Shown piece after piece: positions 17,178 through 25,257 of a DNA stretch of 64,000 nucleotides. The DNA comes from an uncultured Pseudomonadota bacterium (GTDB lineage: Bacteria > Myxococcota_A > UBA796 > SXON01): NCBI GenBank assembly GCA_903875225.1, contig CAIQVJ010000131.1, positions 1 through 64,000 on the forward strand. Direction: 5' to 3'. The notes beneath the pieces are model-generated. The model worked only from the letters and a program-made list of their open reading frames with translations, did not search any database and was not told the DNA's origin. The position numbers were made by a program, and so were the translations under genes. How positions within the stretch are numbered: the first letter of the stretch is position 1; every line of letters starts with the position of its first letter.

Positions 17178-17282
17178 GGAACCTCCGGATGGACAGTTGG
17201 CAGCGGTGCAAAGCTAACTGCTCTGCTACGTGGTCGGAGCGTGGACATTCACACGCGGCCCGATCTCGGGCAGGGTGAACAG

Positions 17283-18683
17283 ATGCCACCGCTCCCGGGC
17301 GGACCGGGTTACCCCCCCGCGATGCGGCCTCGCATTCTCGTAGTTGACGACGAACCCTCGATTCGAAAGGTTCTTCAGGCCCATCTCTCGCGGGATGGGT
17401 TCGACGTGGACGCCGCGGCCGATGGCGGCGAGGCCACCGCAGCGCTGACCCACAAGCCCTACGAGCTGGTGATCTCCGACCTGAAGATGCCCGGGATCGG
17501 CGGTCTGGAGCTGCTCGCCTGGATCCGGAACGAGCTGCCGGGCCTGCCCGTGATCCTCATCACTGCGCACGGCACCGTCGACGCCGCCGTGGAGGCCCTC
17601 AAGCTCGGTGCTGCCGACTTCATCACCAAGCCGTTCGACCTCACCGAGCTTCGGAACGCCGTCGACAAGGCGCTGCGCACCGAGCGGGCCACGCGCAAGT
17701 CGCTCGTCGACCCGGGCCCCAAGGGGCGGTTCGAGCTCATCGGGGTGACGCCTTCGATGCAGCGGGTGTACTCGCTGCTGGAGAAGGTGGCTGACTCGCC
17801 GACCACGGTGCTCATCGTGGGGGAGAGCGGCACGGGCAAAGAGCTGGTCGCGCGCGCGCTGCACGACCACTCGTCGCGCAAGGACGCCCCGTTCATCACC
17901 GTGAACTGCGGCGCGATCCCCGAGAACCTCTTCGAGAGCGAGCTGTTCGGCCACGAGCGCGGCGCGTTCACCGGTGCGGTCACGTCCAAACCCGGGCGGT
18001 TCGAGCTCGCAGACGGCGGCACGCTTCTCCTGGACGAGGTCGCCGAGCTCGGCCGCGACATGCAGGTCAAGCTCCTCCGCGCGCTCCAGGAGCGCAAGAT
18101 CGACCGGGTGGGCGGCACCCGCGCGATCTCGGTGGACACGCGGGTGATCGCGGCGACGAACATCGATCTGCAAGCTGCGGTGGCCTCGGGTCGCTTTCGC
18201 GAGGACCTGTACTACCGGCTGAACGTCATCCCGATCCGCCTGCCGGCGCTTCGTGAGCGTCGGGAGGACATCCCCCTGCTCGTGGAGCACTTCCTCACCC
18301 GCTTCAACCAGCGGCTCGGCAAGCACGTCTCCCAGGTCGGCGAAGCCGCGATGGCGCGGCTGTGCGCCTGGCACTGGCCGGGCAACATCCGGGAGCTCGA
18401 GAACGTCGTGGAGCGCGGGGTGCTGCTGTCGGAGAACGACGTCTTCGCGGACGACGTACTGCCCGGCGTCCTCGACGGGGTCGGCGGCACGGACGCGCCG
18501 GGAGAGGTGGGGCTCAAGGAGTACGTGCGCGTGCACACCGCCCGACTCGAGCGCGCGCTGATCCTGCGGTCCCTCGAGGCGGAGAACGGGAACGTGACCC
18601 GCGCGGCGAGGCGGCTCGACATCAGCCGCAAGAGCCTGCAGTTGAAGATGAAGGAGTACCAGCTGAGGGAAGATCCGGAGTAG
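17283..18683 (+). CDS. Sigma-54-dependent response regulator (NtrC family)
   Basis: A 466-residue activator. The receiver domain carries VVDDEPS and the phospho-acceptor Asp in VISDLKMPG (residue 66). The AAA+ domain has Walker A GESGTGKE, the sigma-54 contact loop GAFTGA and LLDEVAEL as Walker B. The C-terminal Fis-type helix-turn-helix (NVTRAARRLDISRKSL) binds enhancers. ATG at 17283 has an AGGGTGA ribosome-like site; ATG at 17322 (MRPRILVVDDE) is the alternative and lacks one. No histidine kinase gene is adjacent, so the partner is elsewhere. The gene is divergent from the envelope cluster starting at 17177, which makes that cluster a plausible target. Confidence 0.96.
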   Translation: MPPLPGGPGYPPAMRPRILVVDDEPSIRKVLQAHLSRDGFDVDAAADGGEATAALTHKPYELVISDLKMPGIGGLELLAWIRNELPGLPVILITAHGTVDAAVEALKLGAADFITKPFDLTELRNAVDKALRTERATRKSLVDPGPKGRFELIGVTPSMQRVYSLLEKVADSPTTVLIVGESGTGKELVARALHDHSSRKDAPFITVNCGAIPENLFESELFGHERGAFTGAVTSKPGRFELADGGTLLLDEVAELGRDMQVKLLRALQERKIDRVGGTRAISVDTRVIAATNIDLQAAVASGRFREDLYYRLNVIPIRLPALRERREDIPLLVEHFLTRFNQRLGKHVSQVGEAAMARLCAWHWPGNIRELENVVERGVLLSENDVFADDVLPGVLDGVGGTDAPGEVGLKEYVRVHTARLERALILRSLEAENGNVTRAARRLDISRKSLQLKMKEYQLREDPE

Positions 18684-18698
18684 GGGCAGGCGGCCTCG

Positions 18699-18715
18699 CT
18701 CGGCGGGATGCCGAG
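18699..18715. terminator. Hairpin between convergent genes
   Basis: A perfect 6-bp inverted repeat CTCGGC/GCCGAG with a 5-base loop. It lies in the 41-bp gap between the convergent response-regulator and SprT-like genes. GGCC on each side (18693-18696 and 18721-18724) could lengthen the structure. There is no T-run, which is common in such GC-rich DNA. It could act in both directions. Confidence 0.5.
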
Positions 18716-18724
18716 TCGGTCGGC

Positions 18725-19786
18725 CTACTTCTTCTTCTCGATCTGCAGCTGCCTGTTGCCCTGGCCCGTGATCGGCCTGTTCAACACGATGTCCCGGCCG
18801 GCGGCCTTTCCCTGCTGGTAGTCCGAGTCCCGACGAAAACCCGTGCTCCGCACCGTCCGCACCCGCGGGTGGCGCTGCTCGAACCACTCGTCCACGCGAG
18901 CGTCCCCCACCCACACGAGGCCCGTCTCCGCGTGTCGGGTGGCCTGCTCCGTCAACTTCTGGAAGAACGCGTGGTAGGCGCCTGCGCGAAAGCGGGCGAG
19001 CGCGGTGCGGGTGTGCCCCACCCCGTGGGTCTCCCACAACCGGAGCGTGGTGTCCTGCAGGAAGGCGTGCACGTAGAGCGCCATCTCGACGTTCTCGCGC
19101 GTCCCGCAGATCTCGAGCACGCTGCCCCACTCGCCGCGCAGCGGCAGGTAGACGTTGATCCAGATGCCCCTCACGAAGAAGTGCTTGGTGAGGATGCCCC
19201 CGAGCACCTTCTCGTCCTCGGTGTGGCGCAGCGCGGGCTCACCGACGGTCTTCCAGACGACGTCCTCGGCACCGGTGGCCGAACTGTCGAGGTTGTACTT
19301 GAGCAGCAACGCCTGTGCGGCGTTCATCGCCGACTCGGCCTCGTGCTGGTTCGCGCTCCGGGCCAGGGCGAAGAGCTTGCGCGCCCGCTCCACGATCCTG
19401 TGGGTGGGCGCATCTTCGGCGCGCATGTCGGGCGCTCCGCTTGCCCTCGCGTCGATGCCGAAGCGGGAGCAGACGGTCTGGAAGGTCGGGCCGTGCGGGG
19501 TCTCGTCGCGGACCTTGTAGATCTCGTCCACGAACTGGTGCGCCATCTCGTGCAGCATCACCTCCCGGACAGCCGGCCAGGGTGCCACGATGACGAAGTT
19601 CCGGTCCAGGTGCAGCGTGCGCCCGCTCGAGGCCCACAGGCCGAGGTTCTGTCCGGTGCCCGGCCCGTGCCCCGAGAGCGCGAACACCGGCGCCTTCAAC
19701 GCCCCGCGGAACCGCTCCTGGTTGAGCTGGTGCCAGTCCCGCAACAGGGCGGTCAGCAGGGCGCGATCGAGTTCAGGCGAGTACAC
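18725..19786 (-). CDS. SprT-like zinc-metalloprotease domain fused to DUF2786
   Basis: A 353-residue cytoplasmic protein. Residues 1-110 form a SprT-like domain with HEMAHQF at 79-85 and a downstream His in TPHGPTF, the expected zinc ligands, with Glu80 as the catalytic base. Residues about 130-300 match DUF2786 as I know it (KLFALARSANQHEAESAMNA). The tail is basic and ends in Glu-Lys-Lys-Lys. SprT proteins process DNA-protein cross-links in eukaryotes; the role of this fusion in bacteria is not established. GTG at 19786 is the start. The gene converges on the response-regulator gene. Confidence 0.82.
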   Translation of the reverse strand: MYSPELDRALLTALLRDWHQLNQERFRGALKAPVFALSGHGPGTGQNLGLWASSGRTLHLDRNFVIVAPWPAVREVMLHEMAHQFVDEIYKVRDETPHGPTFQTVCSRFGIDARASGAPDMRAEDAPTHRIVERARKLFALARSANQHEAESAMNAAQALLLKYNLDSSATGAEDVVWKTVGEPALRHTEDEKVLGGILTKHFFVRGIWINVYLPLRGEWGSVLEICGTRENVEMALYVHAFLQDTTLRLWETHGVGHTRTALARFRAGAYHAFFQKLTEQATRHAETGLVWVGDARVDEWFEQRHPRVRTVRSTGFRRDSDYQQGKAAGRDIVLNRPITGQGNRQLQIEKKK

Positions 19787-19807
19787 CGGAGATCCCTGGC
19801 ATGCGGT

Positions 19808-21211
19808 TCACGGCACCCACCGGTAGAGCCCGGTCCCGGATCTGTCCAACCCGTACCACTGCCCGCCGACCAGCAGCGGCTCCATCCACCCTCCACACGT
19901 CCGGCTCGCTATCGACCACTCGCCCCCCGCGGGCTTGTAGAGGGTCGCCTGCGTGGTGGTGCGGAAGCCGAGGCGTCCGGCGTACGCGATCTCGTCCCCC
20001 GCGGCGGAGCCACCCTGGGGGAAGAACCCGCGAGGCAGGTCGGGCTCGCTCCATGCGTCGTCCCATCGTTGCACGGCGTACTCGTCGAACTGCGTGTCAC
20101 GCACCATCGAGTACAACCCGCCCGCCGCGCTGTACGCGTACGGCGGCCTCGCCTCGCCGTCGTCGAACTGGCCGATCGGCAGGCTCTCCCCGCTGAGCGT
20201 GGAGCCCTGGAGGCCGAACCCGTCGCCGTAGTCCTCCCACCACACGTTCCCGCCCTCGAAGCTCACGACGCCAGCATCGCCGAGCACGCGGACGATGCCG
20301 GGGAGGTCGAGCGGATCCCACGCGCCGGTCGCAAAGTCCGGTGTCACCAACGAAAGCTCGCCCGAGTCCGCGACAAGCTGGACGACGATCTGCCCGTCTA
20401 GGCTCGGGACGAATCGGGCGTCTCCCGCGAAGGTGGAGTAGTCCACCACGCCATCCTCCACGAGGCTCGGGAGCCCGGTGTCCGTCGTGCTCAGGGCCAT
20501 CCGGTGGAACGAGTAGCGGTAGCCATAGCCCTCGGCGATGTAGCTCGCGCCGATGATCCCGACGGTCCCATCGGCGTCGGCGAACGGCTGCACGTCGTAG
20601 ATGTCGGCGCTCAAGGTGGCGAGGGGCTCCCAGTGCGCGGAATCGTCGACCCCGATGCCCGAGGGCTCCGAGTAGCGCCGGAACACGAGATCCTGCATCG
20701 CCTGATCCCGAAGGTCCATCTCCCCGCAGGCATGCTCCAGGGCGTACAGCAACGCGAACGGCGGCGGACCCTCCTCGCACGCCTCGGCGAAGGCTTCGTC
20801 GATGCGTACCTCCGCGCCCGAGTAGTGGTCGTTCACGGACTGGGTCGGGAAGGCGTTCCCGTGGGAGAGCGCGATCTGCTCGACGTCGTCCAGCGCGTGC
20901 CCCAGCTCATGCCACACGATCCCCGGGAGCCAGCTGTCCGTGCCGACCTCCACCCGGATGGGCTCGCCCGGACCGTAGTAGGCACCGACTGCATCCTCGT
21001 AGACGGCGTCCGCAGAGTTGGTGAGCTCGATCGTGTCCACGCACACGCCATCGCGCCCCGTCCACTCGACGAACGCCGCAGCGGCCTCCGAGACGATGTC
21101 GATCTGCGTCGGATCCGCGACGCCGTCGGGATCCTGGACGTTCAACGTGGCGAAGCTAGGGCAACCACACCCGGCGAGCGTGGCGATCCCCAGCAGACCG
21201 CCGAAGATCAC
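19808..21211 (-). CDS. Lipoprotein with HELGH zinc-protease-like motif
   Basis: A 467-residue lipoprotein with signal MIFGGLLGIATLAGC and the lipidated Cys at residue 15. HELGH at 101-105 with an acidic-residue cluster downstream (RIDEAFAEACEEG) looks like a gluzincin or metzincin-type zinc site, so proteolysis outside the cytoplasm is possible. The C-terminal half (about 210-467) has repeating Trp/Gly/Asp-rich beta strands that resemble a propeller or sugar-binding fold. Activity is unproven and no family is assigned. GTG at 21211 overlaps the stop of the VWA lipoprotein gene (GTGA), so the two are made together. Confidence 0.75.
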   Translation of the reverse strand: MIFGGLLGIATLAGCGCPSFATLNVQDPDGVADPTQIDIVSEAAAAFVEWTGRDGVCVDTIELTNSADAVYEDAVGAYYGPGEPIRVEVGTDSWLPGIVWHELGHALDDVEQIALSHGNAFPTQSVNDHYSGAEVRIDEAFAEACEEGPPPFALLYALEHACGEMDLRDQAMQDLVFRRYSEPSGIGVDDSAHWEPLATLSADIYDVQPFADADGTVGIIGASYIAEGYGYRYSFHRMALSTTDTGLPSLVEDGVVDYSTFAGDARFVPSLDGQIVVQLVADSGELSLVTPDFATGAWDPLDLPGIVRVLGDAGVVSFEGGNVWWEDYGDGFGLQGSTLSGESLPIGQFDDGEARPPYAYSAAGGLYSMVRDTQFDEYAVQRWDDAWSEPDLPRGFFPQGGSAAGDEIAYAGRLGFRTTTQATLYKPAGGEWSIASRTCGGWMEPLLVGGQWYGLDRSGTGLYRWVP

Positions 21212-22278
21212 CCGCCCGTGTCCGGGCTTTCGAGCTTGCCTGCGTAGTCGTAGTCCACCGTGATCGTCGCGCCGCGCGGCGGGATCCCGTTGCCGTGGAA
21301 CACGATGTACGCGTAGGACTGGTCCTCGGCCTCTTCGTAGGTCCAGCCGTTGGAGACGTCCTGGCCGACGGTGATCTCACTGCCGTCCACGTCGAGCACC
21401 GAGACCTCGATCGACTCGGGGTCGGCCAGGTTGGTGAGCGGGAACGTGTCGAGGATGCCCGCCGCGATGAGCCCGAGCGAGTCCATGATGCTGGAGTAGT
21501 CGGCGTCGCAGATGTTGGCCCGCACGCCGCCGATCATCTCGATCGCCGTGGCGTAGCGCTTTCCGGGGACGGCATCCGCGCATCCGTCCACGGCGTCGGG
21601 CCCGATGATGCCGGAGAAGGTGAACTGGCCGATGGAGCCTGCCTTGATGCTCTTCATGTCGCGGACGAGGTCGGGGATGGGCGTGAGCTTGTCGTAGTCG
21701 GCGTAGCAGGACTCGCCGGAGGCCCCCGCCCCGAGGGAGCCTGCGTCCGAACAGTCGTTCTCGTCGCTCATGACGACCACTGCGAGGCTTGCCTCCTCGC
21801 GCAGGAAGCCGACATTCTTGGTGTCGGCCAGGGGCGGGAGGAGCGCGGCGGTGACCGCCTGCATGCCTTTCTCCTGGTCGGACCCGTTCGTGCCGACCTG
21901 CACGCGCTGGGCGAACTCGGTGACGTAGTTCGGGGTGGCATTGGTCACGTAGCCGTTGAGGATCGCCCCGGCGTTGGGGTTGGTCACGTCGAGATCGGTG
22001 GTGACCACGCCGAGGTGGAAGTCCATCCCCGTCGTCTCCAGATGCCCGACGAACTGCGCGGCGCCGTTCGCCACGGCGCTCTGCTCCTGGACCATCGAGA
22101 CGGAATTGTCGACGACCCACAGGATGTCGACCTCGTTGGAGGGGGCCTGCTCGAAGGTCTCGGTCTTGTGGATGACGGAGACCTTCTGGTCGATGCAGCC
22201 GGATTGCGTGTAGAGCGCGAGGCCGCAGAGGAGCGCGGGGATGAGCGGGAGACGGGCAGAGATTGGGGAGTTGAGCAC
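21208..22278 (-). CDS. VWA-domain lipoprotein
   Basis: GTG at 22278 is chosen because a GGAGGG ribosome site lies 6 bases upstream and it begins a signal sequence (LPLIPALLCGLALY) ending at a cysteine at residue 28; the box Gln-Ser-Gly-Cys is weak. A von Willebrand factor A domain follows with a complete MIDAS motif DNSVS (57-61) after ILWVV, so it should bind a divalent metal and a protein partner. The middle contains VVVMSDENDCSD, seen in similar secreted VWA proteins. The last 90 residues form an extra beta domain. The upstream ATG at 22341 would break the signal and is less likely. Confidence 0.82.
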   Translation of the reverse strand: MLNSPISARLPLIPALLCGLALYTQSGCIDQKVSVIHKTETFEQAPSNEVDILWVVDNSVSMVQEQSAVANGAAQFVGHLETTGMDFHLGVVTTDLDVTNPNAGAILNGYVTNATPNYVTEFAQRVQVGTNGSDQEKGMQAVTAALLPPLADTKNVGFLREEASLAVVVMSDENDCSDAGSLGAGASGESCYADYDKLTPIPDLVRDMKSIKAGSIGQFTFSGIIGPDAVDGCADAVPGKRYATAIEMIGGVRANICDADYSSIMDSLGLIAAGILDTFPLTNLADPESIEVSVLDVDGSEITVGQDVSNGWTYEEAEDQSYAYIVFHGNGIPPRGATITVDYDYAGKLESPDTGG

Positions 22279-22349
22279 GGAGAGCCCTCCACCGATCAAC
22301 GTACCGGGAGATCCCGGGTTTCCGCAAGCGTCCGTTGGCATCGGGGTTG

Positions 22350-24002
22350 TCAAGGTTTGAGCGCAACGGGGGCACCCAGCCCCATGCAGGCCAGGTTGCC
22401 ATCCTTCGCCAGGGCGCAGGATAGTGTCGCGCCCCCCTCTGGAATCGCCACGCTCGCGCGCTGCGCCGGCTTCCCGACGATCTTGATCGAAAGCGTGTAC
22501 GTGTCGGGTACGACTTTTCCGGAGAGCGTGTCCTTGCCCTCCGCGGCGCGGATTCCTCCGGACTCGAGCCGGATCCACTGCACCGCTGCGTCCGGCACCG
22601 TGACCTGCACGGCGGCAGAGCCCAACAGCGCGGGAGGAGGCGCGATCGCGACGGGCGGCGCCTCCGGGGTGGACGAAAACACGAAGACCCCGGCCGCGAT
22701 GGTGACAGCGAGCACGACACCCACGACGAAGAGCGAGAACAGCGCCACGCCGACCCAGATCATCGCGGAGGACTTCGGTTCCTCCGGCTCGGGCTCCGCT
22801 GCACGGGCGGTCGGGCGAGCGGGCGGTGCCACGGGCGGTGGCAGCTCCGCCAGCGGGTTCGGGCGCTGCACGGTGGCCTCGTCACCCCAGTCTTCGGGCG
22901 CAGCGATGTTCTGGTGCGTCGCCGCGGTGGTGGGGCGGTCCTCCTCCAGCGTGGGCGTGGGCCGGAGAGAGGGCTTCGGCCGTACTGGCTTGGGCGCGCC
23001 CTCGGGCAGCACGTTCAGCACGAACCGCGTCCCGGAAAGCGCCCCGGCGCCGGTGTCCCCGTGCATCGCGCGCGTGAGCCGGGCGACGTGCTCCTGCGCG
23101 AAGGTCTCGAGGGTGGTGCCGCTCGCCTGATCCGCGAACGCGCGCAACAGCTTCTGCACCTCGGCGATCGGCGGGCGATGCGACGCCTCCCCCGCCACCA
23201 TGCGCAGGATCGCACCCCGCAGCGCATGATCCCACTCGGCGTTGGGCATCCCGAGGTCGGTCAGGCGCGAGACCGCGGTCGCCAGCGCCTCGTCGTGCTC
23301 CTGCACATCGAGCGGCAACAGGGGCAGCCAATCGCCCCGCAGCAGCTCCAACATCGTGAGCCCGAGCGCGTACACGTCGCTCGCGATCTCCCCGCGGTCC
23401 CCTTCCCTCCGCTCGGGCGACATGTACTTGAGGCTTCCGAACCGCAGGGCGCCCGTCTGGGCGCTGCGCTGCTGCGAGGAGCGCGCCGTGCCGAAATCGA
23501 GGACCTTCACCTCGCCCTCGGCGCTCACCATGATGTTCGAAGGCTTGATGTCCCGGTGCACCACGTGCAGGGGCACCTCCAGCCCGTACGGCACGCGGTT
23601 GTGTGCAGCATCGAGTGCAGAGGCCGTGGCGGCGCAGACCTCGATGAGGGCGCGCACCGGGGCCCGCAGCTTCTCCTTGGCGAGCGCGTCGAGCAGTTGC
23701 TTCAGGTCCAACCCGTCGACGAACTCCATGATGATGGCAAGTTGACCATCGATCTCGGCGAGATCTTCTACCCGGAGAATGTTCTTGTGGCGCAAGCGTG
23801 CCAGCAGCCGCGCCTCATCACGCGTCCGGTTGAGGATCTCGACGGACTCGGACCACTGCTCGCGCAGGATCTTGACGGCCACGATGCGCTCGATGCCGCC
23901 GGGCGCTCGTGCCTCAGCAAGGTACAACCGCGCGAACGTCCCCGAAGACAGCTCGTGTACGAGCACGATCTCGAGGTTGCGCGCGGCGCCTTGGGACTCC
24001 AT
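22350..24002 (-). CDS. Membrane-anchored Ser/Thr protein kinase
   Basis: A 550-residue Hanks-type kinase. The ATP-binding Lys is in VAVK (residue 44), the catalytic loop HRDIKPSN has Asp151, DFG is at 169-171 and the APE-equivalent is SPE at 196-198. The glycine loop is degenerate (LSSGTFARLYLAEA). A Pro-rich linker runs from about 335 to 410, a membrane helix spans about 412-443, and the external C-terminal domain of about 105 residues ends in a Cys-containing beta region. The layout is a classic sensor kinase with an outside domain. ATG at 24002 begins the conserved part; the ribosome site is weak. It lies 71 bp upstream of the VWA gene in the same direction. Confidence 0.92.
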   Translation of the reverse strand: MESQGAARNLEIVLVHELSSGTFARLYLAEARAPGGIERIVAVKILREQWSESVEILNRTRDEARLLARLRHKNILRVEDLAEIDGQLAIIMEFVDGLDLKQLLDALAKEKLRAPVRALIEVCAATASALDAAHNRVPYGLEVPLHVVHRDIKPSNIMVSAEGEVKVLDFGTARSSQQRSAQTGALRFGSLKYMSPERREGDRGEIASDVYALGLTMLELLRGDWLPLLPLDVQEHDEALATAVSRLTDLGMPNAEWDHALRGAILRMVAGEASHRPPIAEVQKLLRAFADQASGTTLETFAQEHVARLTRAMHGDTGAGALSGTRFVLNVLPEGAPKPVRPKPSLRPTPTLEEDRPTTAATHQNIAAPEDWGDEATVQRPNPLAELPPPVAPPARPTARAAEPEPEEPKSSAMIWVGVALFSLFVVGVVLAVTIAAGVFVFSSTPEAPPVAIAPPPALLGSAAVQVTVPDAAVQWIRLESGGIRAAEGKDTLSGKVVPDTYTLSIKIVGKPAQRASVAIPEGGATLSCALAKDGNLACMGLGAPVALKP

Positions 24003-24083
24003 CTGGAGGTCTGCTCTCTGGGGAAGGGTCGGGGTGCGGCAGTGTAGCACCTCCGGGCGCCGGACTGCGGCGGTGTGGGCACG

Positions 24084-24112
24084 GTGAGAACAGGTCCCGA
24101 ACGCGATACACT
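24084..24112 (+). promoter_or_regulatory. Candidate sigma-70-like promoter
   Basis: GTGAGA at 24084-24089 and TACACT at 24107-24112 are separated by 17 bp. Each matches four of six consensus bases. The gene at 24130 follows directly. Support comes from position and spacing only. Confidence 0.35.
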
Positions 24113-24129
24113 GCGGAAGGCGGAAGGAA

Positions 24130-24630
24130 ATGCCAATGAAGTTGGACCGCGAATCCGAAGAGCTGGAACGTGCGTACCCCGGGATCCTCGAGCGGCTCGA
24201 TGCCGAGCCGCTCGACAGGCTCGCCCGGGAATACCGCATCACCAAGAGCGCGCTTTTCCATGCCCGCGAACGCTATCGTCGGCTGCGCGCGGCCGGTCCC
24301 GCCCGCGCCGAGGAGCGTCGTGCACGAGCCGAAGAGCCGGCGGCGCGCCTCCCGGACCTGATCCCGCAGGTCGCGCCCCCGGCCCGCCCGGTGGACGTGA
24401 AGGACGGCGCGCTCCAGGCTGGCCTCGAGCAGGCCTACCCGGGCATCACGCAGGCCCTGGCCCGCCGGGACGACGTGGAGGTGGCCGTGCAGTTCGGCAT
24501 CTCCCTCCCCGCGATCGCGCGGATCCGCACCATGCTCGGGGTCAGCCGGGTGGAGGTCAACAGCGCGCCCGCGCCCGCCTCCCCGACCGCTCGCGCGCTG
24601 CCCAGCCGGCTGGTGGCCGCCTCGGAGTAG
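24130..24630 (+). CDS. Small protein with two tandem HTH-like modules
   Basis: The 166-residue product consists of two copies of a module of about 45 residues joined by an Ala/Arg/Pro-rich linker. Each begins with a shared motif (ELERAYPGI at about 11-19, GLEQAYPGI near 97-105) and continues into a helix pair that looks like a helix-turn-helix: LAREYRITKSALFHARERYR and VAVQFGISLPAIARIRTMLG. This suggests a compact DNA- or RNA-binding protein. Two AAGG-containing ribosome sites precede it, so ATG at 24130 or 24136 could be used. It is divergent from the kinase gene. I do not recognise the family. Confidence 0.75.
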   Translation: MPMKLDRESEELERAYPGILERLDAEPLDRLAREYRITKSALFHARERYRRLRAAGPARAEERRARAEEPAARLPDLIPQVAPPARPVDVKDGALQAGLEQAYPGITQALARRDDVEVAVQFGISLPAIARIRTMLGVSRVEVNSAPAPASPTARALPSRLVAASE

Positions 24631-24664
24631 GTCGCACGCCCGACCGACGGCCCGAACTTTCTCG

Positions 24665-24692
24665 TTGACGTTTCGGCAGTCGTGGATATTTC
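24665..24692 (+). promoter_or_regulatory. Candidate promoter of the marR operon
   Basis: TTGACG at 24665-24670 (five of six consensus) is followed after 16 bp by TATTTC at 24687-24692. Transcription would begin near 24699, right beside the palindrome at 24704. A repressor there would block RNA polymerase. Confidence 0.5.
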
Positions 24693-24703
24693 TGTGCGCG
24701 GCA

Positions 24704-24725
24704 ATAGTTCGATCCATCGAACTAT
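24704..24725. promoter_or_regulatory. Perfect 22-bp palindrome, probable MarR operator
   Basis: ATAGTTCGAT at 24704-24713 and its exact reverse complement ATCGAACTAT at 24716-24725 are separated by CC. AT-rich palindromes of this size and position are typical binding sites of MarR dimers. It lies 16 bp before the marR ATG and just downstream of the candidate promoter, so it probably mediates autorepression of the whole operon. No second copy was noticed in the window by eye. Confidence 0.75.
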
Positions 24726-24741
24726 CCGTCCACACCGAAAC

Positions 24742-25257
24742 ATGTCGACGTCTCCACCCCCTCCCCCAGACATCCGCCGCCTGCCAAAGCTGATGAACCA
24801 GCTCCACGCAGAGGTGGGGCGCAGATCCAGCGGGCGCGGCCTGCAGGAGCTCCACGACCTCGGCCTCTCGATGCCCCAGATGATCGCGATGCACGTGCTG
24901 ATGGGGCATTGCGGGGATCCTTCGCGAAGCGAGGGCATGGGCATGCAGGCGCTGAGCGAGACGCTGCGCCTCTCCCCGAGCGCGGTCACCACACTCGTGG
25001 ACCGCCTGGTCGATCGCCAGTTGGTGGAACGCTGGGAAAACCCCGCCGACCGCCGGCACAAACAGGTCCGGCTCCGCCCGGAGGGTGTCGATCTCGTGGA
25101 TCGGATGGCGCAGTCGCACGCGGCAGAGTTTGCTGCCGCGCTCGCACACATCGACCCGACCTTGCAGAACGAGCTGCTCGACGTGCTGCAGCGCGTGATC
25201 GACACGCTCCAGGCACCACGCGCGCCCCTGAACCCCCAGAACCCGGAGTCTACGTGA
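24742..25257 (+). CDS. MarR-family transcriptional regulator
   Basis: A 171-residue winged-helix repressor. The recognition region LSETLRLSPSAVTTLVDRLV and the wing with NPADRRHKQVRL are the family core, flanked by dimerising helices. MarR proteins usually release DNA on binding a small aromatic or lipid-like ligand. An in-frame GTG at 24682 would lengthen the protein by 20 residues, but the reading would then cover the 24704-24725 palindrome, so ATG at 24742 is preferred. Its stop overlaps the GTG of the ABC ATPase gene (GTGA). It is the first gene of the export operon and the likely local regulator. Confidence 0.92.
   Translation: MSTSPPPPPDIRRLPKLMNQLHAEVGRRSSGRGLQELHDLGLSMPQMIAMHVLMGHCGDPSRSEGMGMQALSETLRLSPSAVTTLVDRLVDRQLVERWENPADRRHKQVRLRPEGVDLVDRMAQSHAAEFAAALAHIDPTLQNELLDVLQRVIDTLQAPRAPLNPQNPEST

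Noticed and set aside
17195..17212. Sigma-54 promoter between 17177 and 17283
   Set aside because: TTGGCA followed by TGCA is present, but the GG to GC spacing is wrong for a -24/-12 element.
24682..24741. N-terminal extension of MarR from GTG 24682
   Set aside because: It would translate through the palindromic operator and has no ribosome site; the family starts near 24742.
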